Below, in pieces: positions 13,475-21,003 of a stretch of 21,155 bases of DNA. The position numbers and the translations under genes are program-made. The notes beneath the pieces are model-generated. The model made no database searches and was not told the DNA's origin. It saw nothing but the letters and a program-made list of their open reading frames with translations. The DNA lies in IMG/VR virus record IMGVR_UViG_3300022200_004063, positions 1 to 21,155 of that record; one strand, written 5' to 3'. This DNA is from a virus. Each line of letters begins with the position of its first letter. Position 1 is the first letter of the stretch.

Positions 13475-16400
13475 TTACACTCCCTTAGTGCTTGCTGTCG
13501 TGTTTTGTCGAAGAGATTTCGACACTGGACTATTCGCATTCCGCAGCTCACTCGCCACGACGCGGCCTGCCTGCTTCATCACTGTCTCTTCAGCGATGAG
13601 CCGCACTTCGCTCTCGGAGATCGACTCTGCGCGCACCGTGACTCCAGGCGCGTTATTGTTGATAACCACGCTGGGCACGATGCCTTTGCCGCTGTTCATG
13701 GCCTCAAGGACAGCCCTGTTCTTCGCGGTTGCTCTGGCGTTGACAACGAACTCCTGCCCGTGAACAAGGCCAGCCACGTCAGTTTTAGCCATATCGCCAG
13801 TGTAACCGCCACTAGCAAACATCTCGACACTGTTGCCAGTCATTGGGTTGCCAAATGGATCGCTGAAGGATGTCGGCAGGCCGCCGGGAGAAGGCGGTCC
13901 TTGCACGGGGCCGGGCTGAAGCCCCGCCCACTGCCTGAGAATACCAACGATCAGCAACTGCGCAGCGAGGGCAACCAGTGCGCTTATCATCTGCCTGATA
14001 ATCTCCCGGAATAAGTCAGCGAAATCCATCTTTTCGCCAAACACAACCCACTGCGCGACGAGATCGCCAGTACCTTGTGTCAGCGCGTCCAACGACTGTA
14101 CGCCGATATCCGCCATGTTCTGTAATGTGTTGCCAGCTCTAGCGATGTAATCGAGCATAACCAGCTCAAGCACGTCGCCAAGCGCCGTCATCCCGTTGGT
14201 GTACTTCTCTGTCTCCATCCTAAGCGCGAGCATTTCCGCGCGAATGCCGGCCAAGCTCTGCGTGTACGCGTCTGTATTCAAAGCACCAGAATAAAACAGC
14301 GTGTGCAGCGCCGCCTCTTCGACTTCAAGCGCAGCGCGCGTTGACTGCACAGAAGCTAGTATCTGGTCTATCGCCTCATTGCGCGCAACGCTCGCGTTGT
14401 ACTCCGCAAGCTGATCGTCAGTCATGTTTAGCTCGCGTCGAAGCCGTTCGACTTCTTCGGTTGCCACTGCTAACGCGCGCGCGTACCCAGGCAATCCAGT
14501 CTGTTCGAGCAGCTCCGCAAGCGACTCCTGCGCAAGTATGGCGTCCTCTAGACTACCCTCGTGGGTGGCACGCGCGTTCGCCAGTGCTTTCTCCGCCGCC
14601 GTTTGCTCATTGGTCACACCATTGAGCCTGTCTAGCTGCGCCTGGTACTCTGCCAGTAGCCGTACAGCGTCCTCCGGCACAATCTCGCCAGCATCGCGCA
14701 TCTTTTTCGTCGTTTCTACCAGATCCGTAAGGTGCTGGCGCGCGTCTACGGTCTTGCTTAGTACTTCGTTTCGAGCGTTCTCAAGCGCAGTATTACGCGC
14801 AACATTCGCGTTGTACGCCGCAAGCTCATCGTCAGTCATGGTAAGCTCGCGCCGCAGCCGTGCGACCTCGTCGGTTGCCGCTTTTAACGCGCGTGCGTAT
14901 CCCGGCAACCCAGTCTCGTTGTACAACGCCTCAAGCGACTCCTGCTCTACGATGGCACTTTCCAGTGCGCCTTGATGGCTCATGTACCCAGAAACGAGCG
15001 CGCTTTCGAGAGCAGCTTGGTCCGCCATTCGTGTTGCCAGTCGCGCAATCGCCGCCGCCAACTGGTCCGTCATCTTTAGTTGGCCGCTTTTGGCCGCTTT
15101 AGTCAGCTCCGCGACGTAGGCCTCCTCGCGCTCTGCCTTTACCAGCTCTTCTACGGACTTTTTCTGCGACAAAAGAAGATCAATCTGCCCCTGCTCAAAA
15201 AGATACGCGTCAGCACCATCTTTGCCGTGCAGATCAACCAGGAGCTTGCGTTTTCGCACCGCGATCCTAGCTTGTAGATCGGCTTCTCGCGCGGCTGCTA
15301 TTTGCTTGGCGATCTTCCCAGTAGCAAGATCAGTTTCGAACTGCAACGCTTGCATTCGAGACTCGTACCTACGCGCAGCCTCAGCAGTTCCGTCTATCTC
15401 CCGCTGAATACGCGCGAACATATGACCTACTTCAGAGCCAGCCTTCGCAGCCAGGTACACAAGTCCGGTCATTATGGCGGCAGCGCCAGCAGCAGTACCA
15501 GCAATCGTCGTAACAGCACCAGCAAGCCATGTACCAAGCATCCACAGCAGCTTGCCAATGCCGGCTGTTGCAAGCAATCCCAAGGCAACGGAAATTTTAT
15601 CCGCGTGGTCGGCTAAAGCGCCCAGTGCGACTGCTAGCCTCTCTGTGGCCTTCAGCGAAGTGTTTAGCTCGCCAAACGCCAATGTGAAGTTGGTCTTAAG
15701 TCTCTCCAACGAATGCCCAAGCGTGACCGTAGTCAGATCCAGCTTTTCCAGCGCCTCGTCGCCACGCGAGAACGCTCTGAACATGATATCCGCAGTAATC
15801 TTGCCCTGAGGTGCCAGCGCGACTAGCTCGTGCCTGAACACGCCCATCTCTGCGGCGACCAGGTCCATCAGCAAACCCGCGTTCTCCATCATCGAGCGGA
15901 ATTCGTCGCCATCGGACTTGCCCTTGCTGAACGACTGCGAAAGCTGCCGGAGTGCCGCCGTTGTTTCCTGCGTATCAGCACCACTAGCGACCATAGCTGC
16001 GTTCACGTTCCTAACGACAGCTTCAACCTCTTCTCCAGTGACGTTCATGTGCTGCATGGCCAGCGATACGCGCTGGTACAACTTCACGGTTGGTTCGATG
16101 GCAGTTCTAGTGCGGTTAGCAAGCGCAGCGAGGTTCCGCAACTTATCCGCCGCAGCCTCAGCCGTGCCCTCGACGATGATGAGTTTGTTAGTCAACTCAG
16201 TGTACGCATCGGCAATCGTCAGTATTCTGTCTGCCGCAGCCGCCGCGAAATAGACCAAGAACATAGTGCGAAGAGCAGCGCCAAGCGACAGGCTAGCTTT
16301 TTGTGCGGTGCCCGCTGCGACCGCGTACCCATTTAACGCGCTGCTCGCCGTGTTAACGCCACCAGCAAGAGCCTTGGCCTCCTGCGCAGTAACACCTAGC

Positions 16401-16849
16401 GGGTTGCCGTAAGTCGAAGGTTGCCGTAGCCCGCCCATTCCTGGAAGCGCAGCAGCGGCAGTGTTCGCGGTAAGCGCGGAGCTGTTAGCTTGTACTGCTG
16501 CTGTGCTAGCTCTGTAAGCCGCAGCAGTTCGTGTCGCGCTAGCAGCCAAGGCGTCATTCGCTTTTGCCGCACTCGTGGTGGTTGTTGCGTGCTTGGCTAG
16601 TAGCGGCGCAACTCCCTTCAACACGGAAGCAAGCGTAGCTGACGCTCTCGACAAGTCAGTGAACTGCGCAACAACTGGTCGCGCAAGATCGCCAGTAGAC
16701 AGCAACGCTGGCCGGACTACGGCGGTCGCGCGCGAAAGCTCGCGCAAGCCGGCAGCCGCAGTGAACGATTTCTTGGCGATTTGATCGAGCTTCTGCGCGA
16801 TGCTAGTCGGCACCCTGTCAACTACGAGGATTTCTATGCGCTCTTGCAC
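13475..16849 (-). CDS. Tape measure protein
   Basis: A 1,124-residue protein. The tape_meas_nterm-type region is clear near 211-395 (TIADAYTELTNKL ... LERLKTNFTLAFGEL). Two hydrophobic segments at 430-475 and 955-972 are of the kind used for pore formation. The C-terminal FASGGYTGDMAKTDVAGLVHGQEFVVNARA (from 1011) is the usual tape-measure end. The central part is alpha-helical with a 68-residue repeat (629-696 and 767-834). At about 0.15 nm per residue the tail would be near 170 nm. The start is GTG 16849, overlapping the upstream TAG by one base, with GGAGG eight bases before it. A longer reading of 1,154 residues to ATG 16939 would overlap the upstream gene by 91 bases and is less likely. 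Confidence 0.92.
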   Translation of the reverse strand: MQERIEILVVDRVPTSIAQKLDQIAKKSFTAAAGLRELSRATAVVRPALLSTGDLARPVVAQFTDLSRASATLASVLKGVAPLLAKHATTTTSAAKANDALAASATRTAAAYRASTAAVQANSSALTANTAAAALPGMGGLRQPSTYGNPLGVTAQEAKALAGGVNTASSALNGYAVAAGTAQKASLSLGAALRTMFLVYFAAAAADRILTIADAYTELTNKLIIVEGTAEAAADKLRNLAALANRTRTAIEPTVKLYQRVSLAMQHMNVTGEEVEAVVRNVNAAMVASGADTQETTAALRQLSQSFSKGKSDGDEFRSMMENAGLLMDLVAAEMGVFRHELVALAPQGKITADIMFRAFSRGDEALEKLDLTTVTLGHSLERLKTNFTLAFGELNTSLKATERLAVALGALADHADKISVALGLLATAGIGKLLWMLGTWLAGAVTTIAGTAAGAAAIMTGLVYLAAKAGSEVGHMFARIQREIDGTAEAARRYESRMQALQFETDLATGKIAKQIAAAREADLQARIAVRKRKLLVDLHGKDGADAYLFEQGQIDLLLSQKKSVEELVKAEREEAYVAELTKAAKSGQLKMTDQLAAAIARLATRMADQAALESALVSGYMSHQGALESAIVEQESLEALYNETGLPGYARALKAATDEVARLRRELTMTDDELAAYNANVARNTALENARNEVLSKTVDARQHLTDLVETTKKMRDAGEIVPEDAVRLLAEYQAQLDRLNGVTNEQTAAEKALANARATHEGSLEDAILAQESLAELLEQTGLPGYARALAVATEEVERLRRELNMTDDQLAEYNASVARNEAIDQILASVQSTRAALEVEEAALHTLFYSGALNTDAYTQSLAGIRAEMLALRMETEKYTNGMTALGDVLELVMLDYIARAGNTLQNMADIGVQSLDALTQGTGDLVAQWVVFGEKMDFADLFREIIRQMISALVALAAQLLIVGILRQWAGLQPGPVQGPPSPGGLPTSFSDPFGNPMTGNSVEMFASGGYTGDMAKTDVAGLVHGQEFVVNARATAKNRAVLEAMNSGKGIVPSVVINNNAPGVTVRAESISESEVRLIAEETVMKQAGRVVASELRNANSPVSKSLRQNTTASTKGV
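14345..14965 (-). repeat. Internal repeat in the tape measure protein (two copies)
   Basis: Residues 629-696 (bases 14965-14762) and 767-834 (bases 14551-14348) align without gaps over 68 positions with 44 identities counted by eye. Both carry TGLPGYARAL, RLRREL, MTDD and VARN. The offset is 138 residues. The DNA also resembles, which indicates a duplication inside the gene rather than only a general helix pattern. Confidence 0.85.
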
Positions 16850-17331
16850 TACACCTTCCTCCCCATAGCCGTACCGACAACCTGTGGCAGCCTGGCGCGC
16901 CACCGCGACAACGCGCTTACAAATGTCTCTGCGATCCATCCAGCCGGCGCTTGCAGCGACTTACCGAGATTAAGCTCGATGATATAGTCAACATTGTTCT
17001 GGATAAACATCGGCGTGTTCGGCAACGTGCTGCCAATACGCGACTGCGCGCGCGCCAGTTCTTGCGTCATCGCGAAAGACGCCGGTTCCGTGAGGCTGTC
17101 AACCCCAGGAAAATGCGCTGGAATATCCTCTAGCACAGGCGCGCCGTTTGTGATCACCCAGTTAGACAGGGCTTTTGTGGTGTCCACCGGAGTCCACGTA
17201 GCCTCTGCCACGACAATGGAGTACCCAAGATCACCCTTTGCGGCAGCGCCGACACGCGGTGCACGGGCGCTCATTTTAGTCATGCGCCGTGCAAAGGCTC
17301 GAAGCGCCCTACTGCTTCTTGTGTCGGCCAC
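16849..17331 (-). CDS. HK97-gp10-like tail/neck protein
   Basis: A 160-residue protein with a basic N-terminus and the core WTPVDTTKALSNWVITNGAPV, then YIIELNLGKSLQAPAGWI. The latter matches the Y-x-x-x-L-x-x-G-x-S-x-Q-A-P-A-G-x-I/V signature of HK97-gp10-like proteins. Members are neck or tail-completion proteins. The start is GTG 17331 (GGAG nearby), overlapping the chaperone extension by 23 bases. Its location between the chaperones and tape measure is unusual: in HK97-type genomes such a protein lies before the tail tube. It may therefore act in a different step here. Confidence 0.65.
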   Translation of the reverse strand: MADTRSSRALRAFARRMTKMSARAPRVGAAAKGDLGYSIVVAEATWTPVDTTKALSNWVITNGAPVLEDIPAHFPGVDSLTEPASFAMTQELARAQSRIGSTLPNTPMFIQNNVDYIIELNLGKSLQAPAGWIAETFVSALSRWRARLPQVVGTAMGRKV

Positions 17332-18072
17332 TGCTCTTCTCCAGCTTCGCCGCTTGATGCCGCAAATACGCGCCGTCTACCCGCCGTAGTATATCACTGA
17401 GGTCGGACAGGTCAAATCCGTACTCGTGTGCATAGCGGCGTATCGACGACCACGGGATCGGCCCTTCCGCCATCCCGAGCTGCCTATCTGTGCTGAGTTC
17501 AGCAAAGGCGGTGTAGAGCAGCGCCTCCCAGGCCGTCAGTTGCGGTGGGTCAGGGATTGAGACTGACCCACCGCTGCGCTTGGCCATCTTCCTGATGCGG
17601 TCAGCAGAATCGCCGTACTTTAGCTGATGCATCAGGAAGGCGATCAGTTTCCCGCAATCTCCTCGTTGGAGACACGCCGGAAGTGTTCCCGCGAGCCGGC
17701 GTGCGCTTGCAGCTCCGCGTACAGATCCGGCAGTTCTCGCATCAGCGCGATGGCCGTCTCGGTGCTGTACGGCAGCTCGACGCCATCTTGCCCACAGATC
17801 CCGGTCCAGTCCAGCAGCACAGTCGTACAGAAGACCTTCAGCAGCAGCTCGTAGGCGGTCTCGTCGGCAAGAGTGCCAGACTCGATCTGCTTTCCGTAGC
17901 GTTCCTGCATCCGCTGGAGCGCCTTGGTGTACTTCTTGTTACTGCGGCCTGCGCGCGCCAGCAGGAACTTCTGGTCATGGCCGGAGGGGCCGGGTCCGTA
18001 GTTGAACCACGCCCCCTCGTTTTCGGCCTGCTCGTCAGTCTTGAACACATCGTAGATGCTTTTGCCAGCCAT
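17309..18072 (-). CDS. Tail assembly chaperone GT-like, -1 frameshift product
   Basis: Ribosomes that slip back one base at GGGAAAC (17653-17647) would join the first 142 codons of the chaperone gene to a second frame that ends at 17309. The predicted product is about 254 residues. The extension reads LIAFLMHQLKYGDSADRIRKMAKR and then a helix-rich part ending in SSGRHKKQ. This is the layout of lambda G/GT: the short form and a rarer long form assist packing of the tail tube protein around the tape measure. The extension could also start alone at ATG 17632, but no Shine-Dalgarno stands before it, which supports frameshifting. It overlaps the next gene by 23 bases. Confidence 0.8.
17588..17653 (-). 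promoter_or_regulatory. Programmed -1 ribosomal frameshift signal
   Basis: On the coding strand: slippery heptamer G-GGA-AAC in zero frame (17653-17647), then TGA as the next codon, and a spacer of seven bases (17646-17640). Next come an 11-bp perfect stem CTTCCTGATGC (17639-17629) with GCATCAGGAAG (17598-17588), a small A/CC bulge, and five more base pairs TCAGC (17627-17623) with GCTGA (17605-17601), closed by a 17-base loop. Slippery type, frame, spacing and stem all match known -1 signals. The -1 frame opens into the downstream coding region. Confidence 0.88.
17644..18072 (-). CDS. Tail assembly chaperone, short (G-like) form
   Basis: A 142-residue mostly helical protein beginning MAGKSIYDVFKTDEQAENEGAWF. 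It lies between the tail tube and tape measure, the standard place for lambda gpG-type tail chaperones. AAGGAG lies about seven bases before ATG 18072. An in-frame upstream start (18138) would overlap the tail tube gene by 46 bases and has an arginine-rich, non-conserved lead, so it is rejected. The stop TGA (17646-17644) comes right after the slippery heptamer, so most ribosomes end here while a fraction continue in the -1 frame. Confidence 0.8.
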   Translation of the reverse strand: MAGKSIYDVFKTDEQAENEGAWFNYGPGPSGHDQKFLLARAGRSNKKYTKALQRMQERYGKQIESGTLADETAYELLLKVFCTTVLLDWTGICGQDGVELPYSTETAIALMRELPDLYAELQAHAGSREHFRRVSNEEIAGN

Positions 18073-18092
18073 TGTAGTCTCCTTGGTCGTTG

Positions 18093-19625
18093 TTACGCCA
18101 TCGCGGCGTCGGGGAGATACGCGAAGTAGCAGTAGCACATCGTGACCCCGTCCTTGACCGCCGCGTTCATCTCCAGCGGGAGCATGATCGGCTCGTCAGA
18201 CGAGACTTCCGCCTGCCCACCAGAGAGAGTGACCAGCGGCAGCGCCAGCGCGAAGCCAACATTGTCCCGCGCAGCGATAAGCTGCACAGCCACGTCGTCG
18301 TTGTCGCGAATGGCCTGCATAGCCGCCACACTGTCGAAGTAGGCGTTCATCGACCCGCTAGCTTCGAAGTCGCCGGTCGAGAAGTCGAACGCGCCAAGCA
18401 CGCCGACAGCCTTGTTGGCGTTGATGCCGTTGTTCAACGTCAAGTCCATGCTCTCCAGGTAGCCGACCAGCGAAGCCTGCGTGGTGTCCTTCACCAGACG
18501 CGCCACGAACACGTCAGACGATGTGTTGAAGAACTCTTCGCTCTCCGGGGCGTGGAGAGTAGCGCCAGCCGCAGAGGACTTGATCGTGCCAGTTCCGTCG
18601 ATGGTCTCCCGGTCGAGACCAACGTAGGACAGACTGACCGTGATCTTCTCCGCTTCGGGCAGCGACAGTTGCAGCTCGCTGGGAACCGCGCCAACGAGGT
18701 ACTCGGCCTGCGGACCGTTGTCGTCTTCTCCCAGCGTGCGCTCCAGTTGGTACGTCCTGCGCACGATGTCCGCAGGGTCCGGCTCGTCGCGGAAGGCCCG
18801 CGCGGGGAAGAAAATCCGCACAGTCTTGCCACTGCCAGAGTCAGTCGCCGGCGTGCCAGTGAAATCCTTGATGAGGATCAGAGAAGCAGAGATAACACTA
18901 GCCACGCGGGCGTACCCGGTGCCGAGCGTAGTGAGCTGTTCGGAGACAGCGTCACCGCCGATGAAGATGGTGTCACCGACGCGCACCGGGCAGAACGTCG
19001 TGCCGAAGATGCCCGACGCGCTGCTGAGGTACAGCGACGTGCCAGACAGCGTGGAGCTGATGTCAGCACTCGGAGCCTCGCAGCCGACAGTGCGCATCCG
19101 CGCCGTCGCCGGCGGGACCGCCTCGTCCACGACGGTCTCGTTGACAGTCACGAGACTGCCGATGGACGACGCTACACTGAACAGCCCGTTGTTCGCCGCG
19201 TTGGTGAAGCCGTCGGTCAGCACAAGCTGCCCAGTCTCGGGCAGCCCAGTGAACCCGTCGAATTCGAACTCAGAGGACACCGCCGTGACACCGAGCGCGG
19301 TGCTTCTGCTGGCGATGTCAAGCGGGTCCGTCGTAGGCGTCTCGTCGCCATCAGTGAAGAAGAAGCCACGGAAAAGCCGCAGCAGACCGTAGGGGACGAG
19401 ATCGTGATCGAAGCCGCCAGACGCGTCCACGTCAGTCAGGCCGCCCTTCTGGATCTTTCGCGCCGGATTGATGGTCTTGCGCGCGACCTTGCTCATCTCG
19501 TTGCCGAAGTCACTGTAGCTGTTCGGTTCAAGCTGAAGCCACTGAGGAGACGCGGGCAGCACACCCAGAGACGCCTCTTCCGCAGCGGCCAGCCCGGTCA
19601 GATTGCTATCCTGCTTACTGGGCAT
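18093..19625 (-). CDS. Major tail tube protein (large, with probable inserted domains)
   Basis: A 510-residue protein. The C-terminal third (STGDFEASGSMNAYFDSVAAMQAI then LALPLVTLSGG) resembles Phage_tube_2-type tail tube proteins. The N-terminal start MPSKQDSNLTGLAAAEEASLGVLP and the following arm are likewise tube-like. It is longer than the usual tube protein of roughly 150-350 residues. Residues about 105-275 contain beta-rich stretches with FDGFTGLPETGQLVL and TNAANNGLFSVAS and may be inserted domains exposed on the tail surface. The start ATG 19625 overlaps the upstream gene by 11 bases, with GGAAGG eight bases before it. A longer reading to 19772 is rejected because it covers 158 bases of the upstream gene. 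Many such subunits form the central DNA channel. Confidence 0.78.
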   Translation of the reverse strand: MPSKQDSNLTGLAAAEEASLGVLPASPQWLQLEPNSYSDFGNEMSKVARKTINPARKIQKGGLTDVDASGGFDHDLVPYGLLRLFRGFFFTDGDETPTTDPLDIASRSTALGVTAVSSEFEFDGFTGLPETGQLVLTDGFTNAANNGLFSVASSIGSLVTVNETVVDEAVPPATARMRTVGCEAPSADISSTLSGTSLYLSSASGIFGTTFCPVRVGDTIFIGGDAVSEQLTTLGTGYARVASVISASLILIKDFTGTPATDSGSGKTVRIFFPARAFRDEPDPADIVRRTYQLERTLGEDDNGPQAEYLVGAVPSELQLSLPEAEKITVSLSYVGLDRETIDGTGTIKSSAAGATLHAPESEEFFNTSSDVFVARLVKDTTQASLVGYLESMDLTLNNGINANKAVGVLGAFDFSTGDFEASGSMNAYFDSVAAMQAIRDNDDVAVQLIAARDNVGFALALPLVTLSGGQAEVSSDEPIMLPLEMNAAVKDGVTMCYCYFAYLPDAAMA

Positions 19626-20073
19626 CGGATTCACCTTCCTCTGTGTATTCGAAGTCGGCGCGAACGCGTGCCACTGCGAACACCTGATTGTTGACCACTG
19701 GGGTAGACGTGACGTTTCTGTACCAAACGCTACCGTCGCGTGTCCCTTCCAACGCTCGCCGCAGCCTGTCACCCATCAGTAGCGCCTTATGCGACGACTC
19801 CGACGAGTGCCGGGGGACGTGGACATCCACGACGACGACTCCCCTGGTTCTGTAGCGCCGCATTTGGTCATTGCGCAGACCAGCTTGGCGCGTCATTGTT
19901 ACGCTCATCTGGCAGTAGCCCCACGGCGCATCTTGCGGAATCGGGGTGCCTACCTCCACATCAGCGAAGCGTAACTCAGCTGCCTCGCCAAAGACAAATA
20001 CGGCGTTAGCTAGCCACGTCGAGTTGATGTTACCGTAGATGGCGTCCCGCGCTTCACTGAACGTCATGCTCAT
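19615..20073 (-). CDS. Tail terminator-like protein (DUF4128-like)
   Basis: A 152-residue protein beginning MSMTFSEARDAIYGNINSTWL and containing FGEAAELRFADVEVGTP and then RYRTRGVVVVDVHVPRHSS. The arrangement of a helix, beta strands and RG-x-V-x-V-D-V resembles DUF4128/gpU-like tail terminator proteins, which cap the tail tube and join it to the head. Gene order (just before the tube protein) agrees. ATG 20073 forms an ATGA overlap with the upstream stop; GGAG lies eight bases before it. It is an acidic C-terminus protein (EEGESDAQ). Assignment by resemblance and order only. Confidence 0.6.
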   Translation of the reverse strand: MSMTFSEARDAIYGNINSTWLANAVFVFGEAAELRFADVEVGTPIPQDAPWGYCQMSVTMTRQAGLRNDQMRRYRTRGVVVVDVHVPRHSSESSHKALLMGDRLRRALEGTRDGSVWYRNVTSTPVVNNQVFAVARVRADFEYTEEGESDAQ

Positions 20074-20450
20074 CGGCGTAACTCCACTACATAGAAGACA
20101 TCCTCATCCGAATCAGGATTGATGATGTCGATGGCCGCGACACCGTAGGTCTCGTCGCCTACCGTCACCATATCGCGCAACTCAGGAGTAAACTCAGTAC
20201 TCCCAGGCACGTAACCTAACAGCGTGCCGGTAGGCACGGTCGTTCCCTGTACATAGCCAACAACTCGCCGCGCCACAGTCTCATACGGCAGCACGACGAT
20301 GTGTGTGTTGTACGTCTCGGCCACCGCCGGCACCTCTAGCCACGGCTGCGCCGGGTCTTGCACGGGTGTGCGCTTACTCCACACGCAAGGCGCTCCTTTG
20401 GTCGCGAGCATTCTCCACGCCATTGCGATCATAGAAGCGTACTTGCTCAT
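20070..20450 (-). CDS. Head-tail joining (stopper-like) protein
   Basis: A 126-residue protein starting MSKYASMIAMAWRMLATKGAPCVW; the middle and end are beta strands (HIVVLPYETVARRVVGYVQG, VFYVVELRR). A short N-terminal helix followed by a beta barrel and a VGDETYGV loop is the shape of head-tail joining proteins (stopper/adaptor, gpFII-like). Its place between the DnaT_2-like gene and the tail terminator-like gene fits this. ATG 20450 is in ATGA overlap with the upstream stop; the Shine-Dalgarno (AGTAGGG) is weak, so coupling is likely. No family-specific signature can be cited. Confidence 0.6.
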   Translation of the reverse strand: MSKYASMIAMAWRMLATKGAPCVWSKRTPVQDPAQPWLEVPAVAETYNTHIVVLPYETVARRVVGYVQGTTVPTGTLLGYVPGSTEFTPELRDMVTVGDETYGVAAIDIINPDSDEDVFYVVELRR

Positions 20451-20947
20451 GCCCTACTCACCCGTAACGCCCCGCCGCCATTCAACAGCGCACGAAGCAT
20501 CCGCTCTACCGCGACTACGCGGGGGACCGCCGAGTTTCCAGCTGCCGCAGCGTACTCCGTCTCCAACGCGCCGACCTTCTCGCGTGTAACCGCCGCGGTC
20601 GTGCCGGACGGCAGCGGGTCTACGCCGCTACCAATCGCCACAGCTGCCTCAACTTGCGCCGCCTTCAACTGCGCAGGAATAGTCGAGGCGCTGATGATCA
20701 TGTTCTCGACGACAACGGGAAATCGCGGCCACGCGCGAGGCTGCTCTGCGGCCACGATGCCGCCCTGCCATCGTCCGTAGTAGGTTGCTTCCATGTAGTC
20801 AACAGCGCGAACTAGCGCAGCTTCTGCGGCTGCGTCGTCCGCAGGAAGCGTGAGTCCACGAGCTGCCGCATATGTGCGCGCGTCGGCCAGGCTGACGTAG
20901 CTTGTCGCGTTATCTACGATACTGCCATCTTCTACGATCAGGGCCAC
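20447..20947 (-). CDS. DnaT_2-like protein, probable head-tail adaptor
   Basis: A 166-residue protein beginning MALIVEDGSIVDNATSYVSLADARTYAAARG. The start, then a helix-rich region with RAVDYMEATYYGRW and a WPRFPVV turn, match phage proteins usually named DnaT-like ssDNA-binding (DnaT_2). Despite that label their genes sit right after the capsid gene, and the alpha-helical shape is that of head-tail adaptor proteins (gp6-like), so I favour an adaptor role at the portal. The start is GTG 20947 with GGAGG at 20959-20955 on the minus strand, seven bases upstream. It is followed by an ATGA overlap. Confidence 0.7.
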   Translation of the reverse strand: MALIVEDGSIVDNATSYVSLADARTYAAARGLTLPADDAAAEAALVRAVDYMEATYYGRWQGGIVAAEQPRAWPRFPVVVENMIISASTIPAQLKAAQVEAAVAIGSGVDPLPSGTTAAVTREKVGALETEYAAAAGNSAVPRVVAVERMLRALLNGGGALRVSRA

Positions 20948-20967
20948 GCGGCAACCTCCGGTGATGC

Positions 20968-20990
20968 GGGGGGAGGTAAGTCCTCCCCCC
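20968..20990 (-). terminator. Strong GC hairpin after the capsid gene
   Basis: GGGGGGAGG (20968-20976) and CCTCCCCCC (20982-20990) form a perfect 9-bp stem with a 5-base loop (ACTTA in the transcript). It lies 13 bases after the capsid stop and 20 bases before the next start codon. No T-run follows in either direction, so a partial terminator or an mRNA-stabilising 3' structure are both possible. Either could keep capsid mRNA more abundant than the downstream messages. Confidence 0.5.
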
Positions 20991-21003
20991 TTCAGGCGAG
21001 ATC

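Noticed and set aside
13505-14014. 169-codon + frame opposite the tape measure
   Set aside because: No motif or ribosome site, and it opposes the strongly supported C-terminal part of the tape measure.
16850-16939. N-terminal extension of the tape measure to ATG 16939
   Set aside because: It would overlap 91 bases of the upstream gene and lacks a ribosome site, while GTG 16849 has GGAGG eight bases upstream and a TAGTG junction.
18090-19694. 534-codon open frame on the + strand, opposite the tail tube gene
   Set aside because: Very rich in Arg/Val/His, has no recognisable motif or good ribosome site, and lies exactly opposite a well-supported gene. This is a typical shadow in GC-rich DNA.
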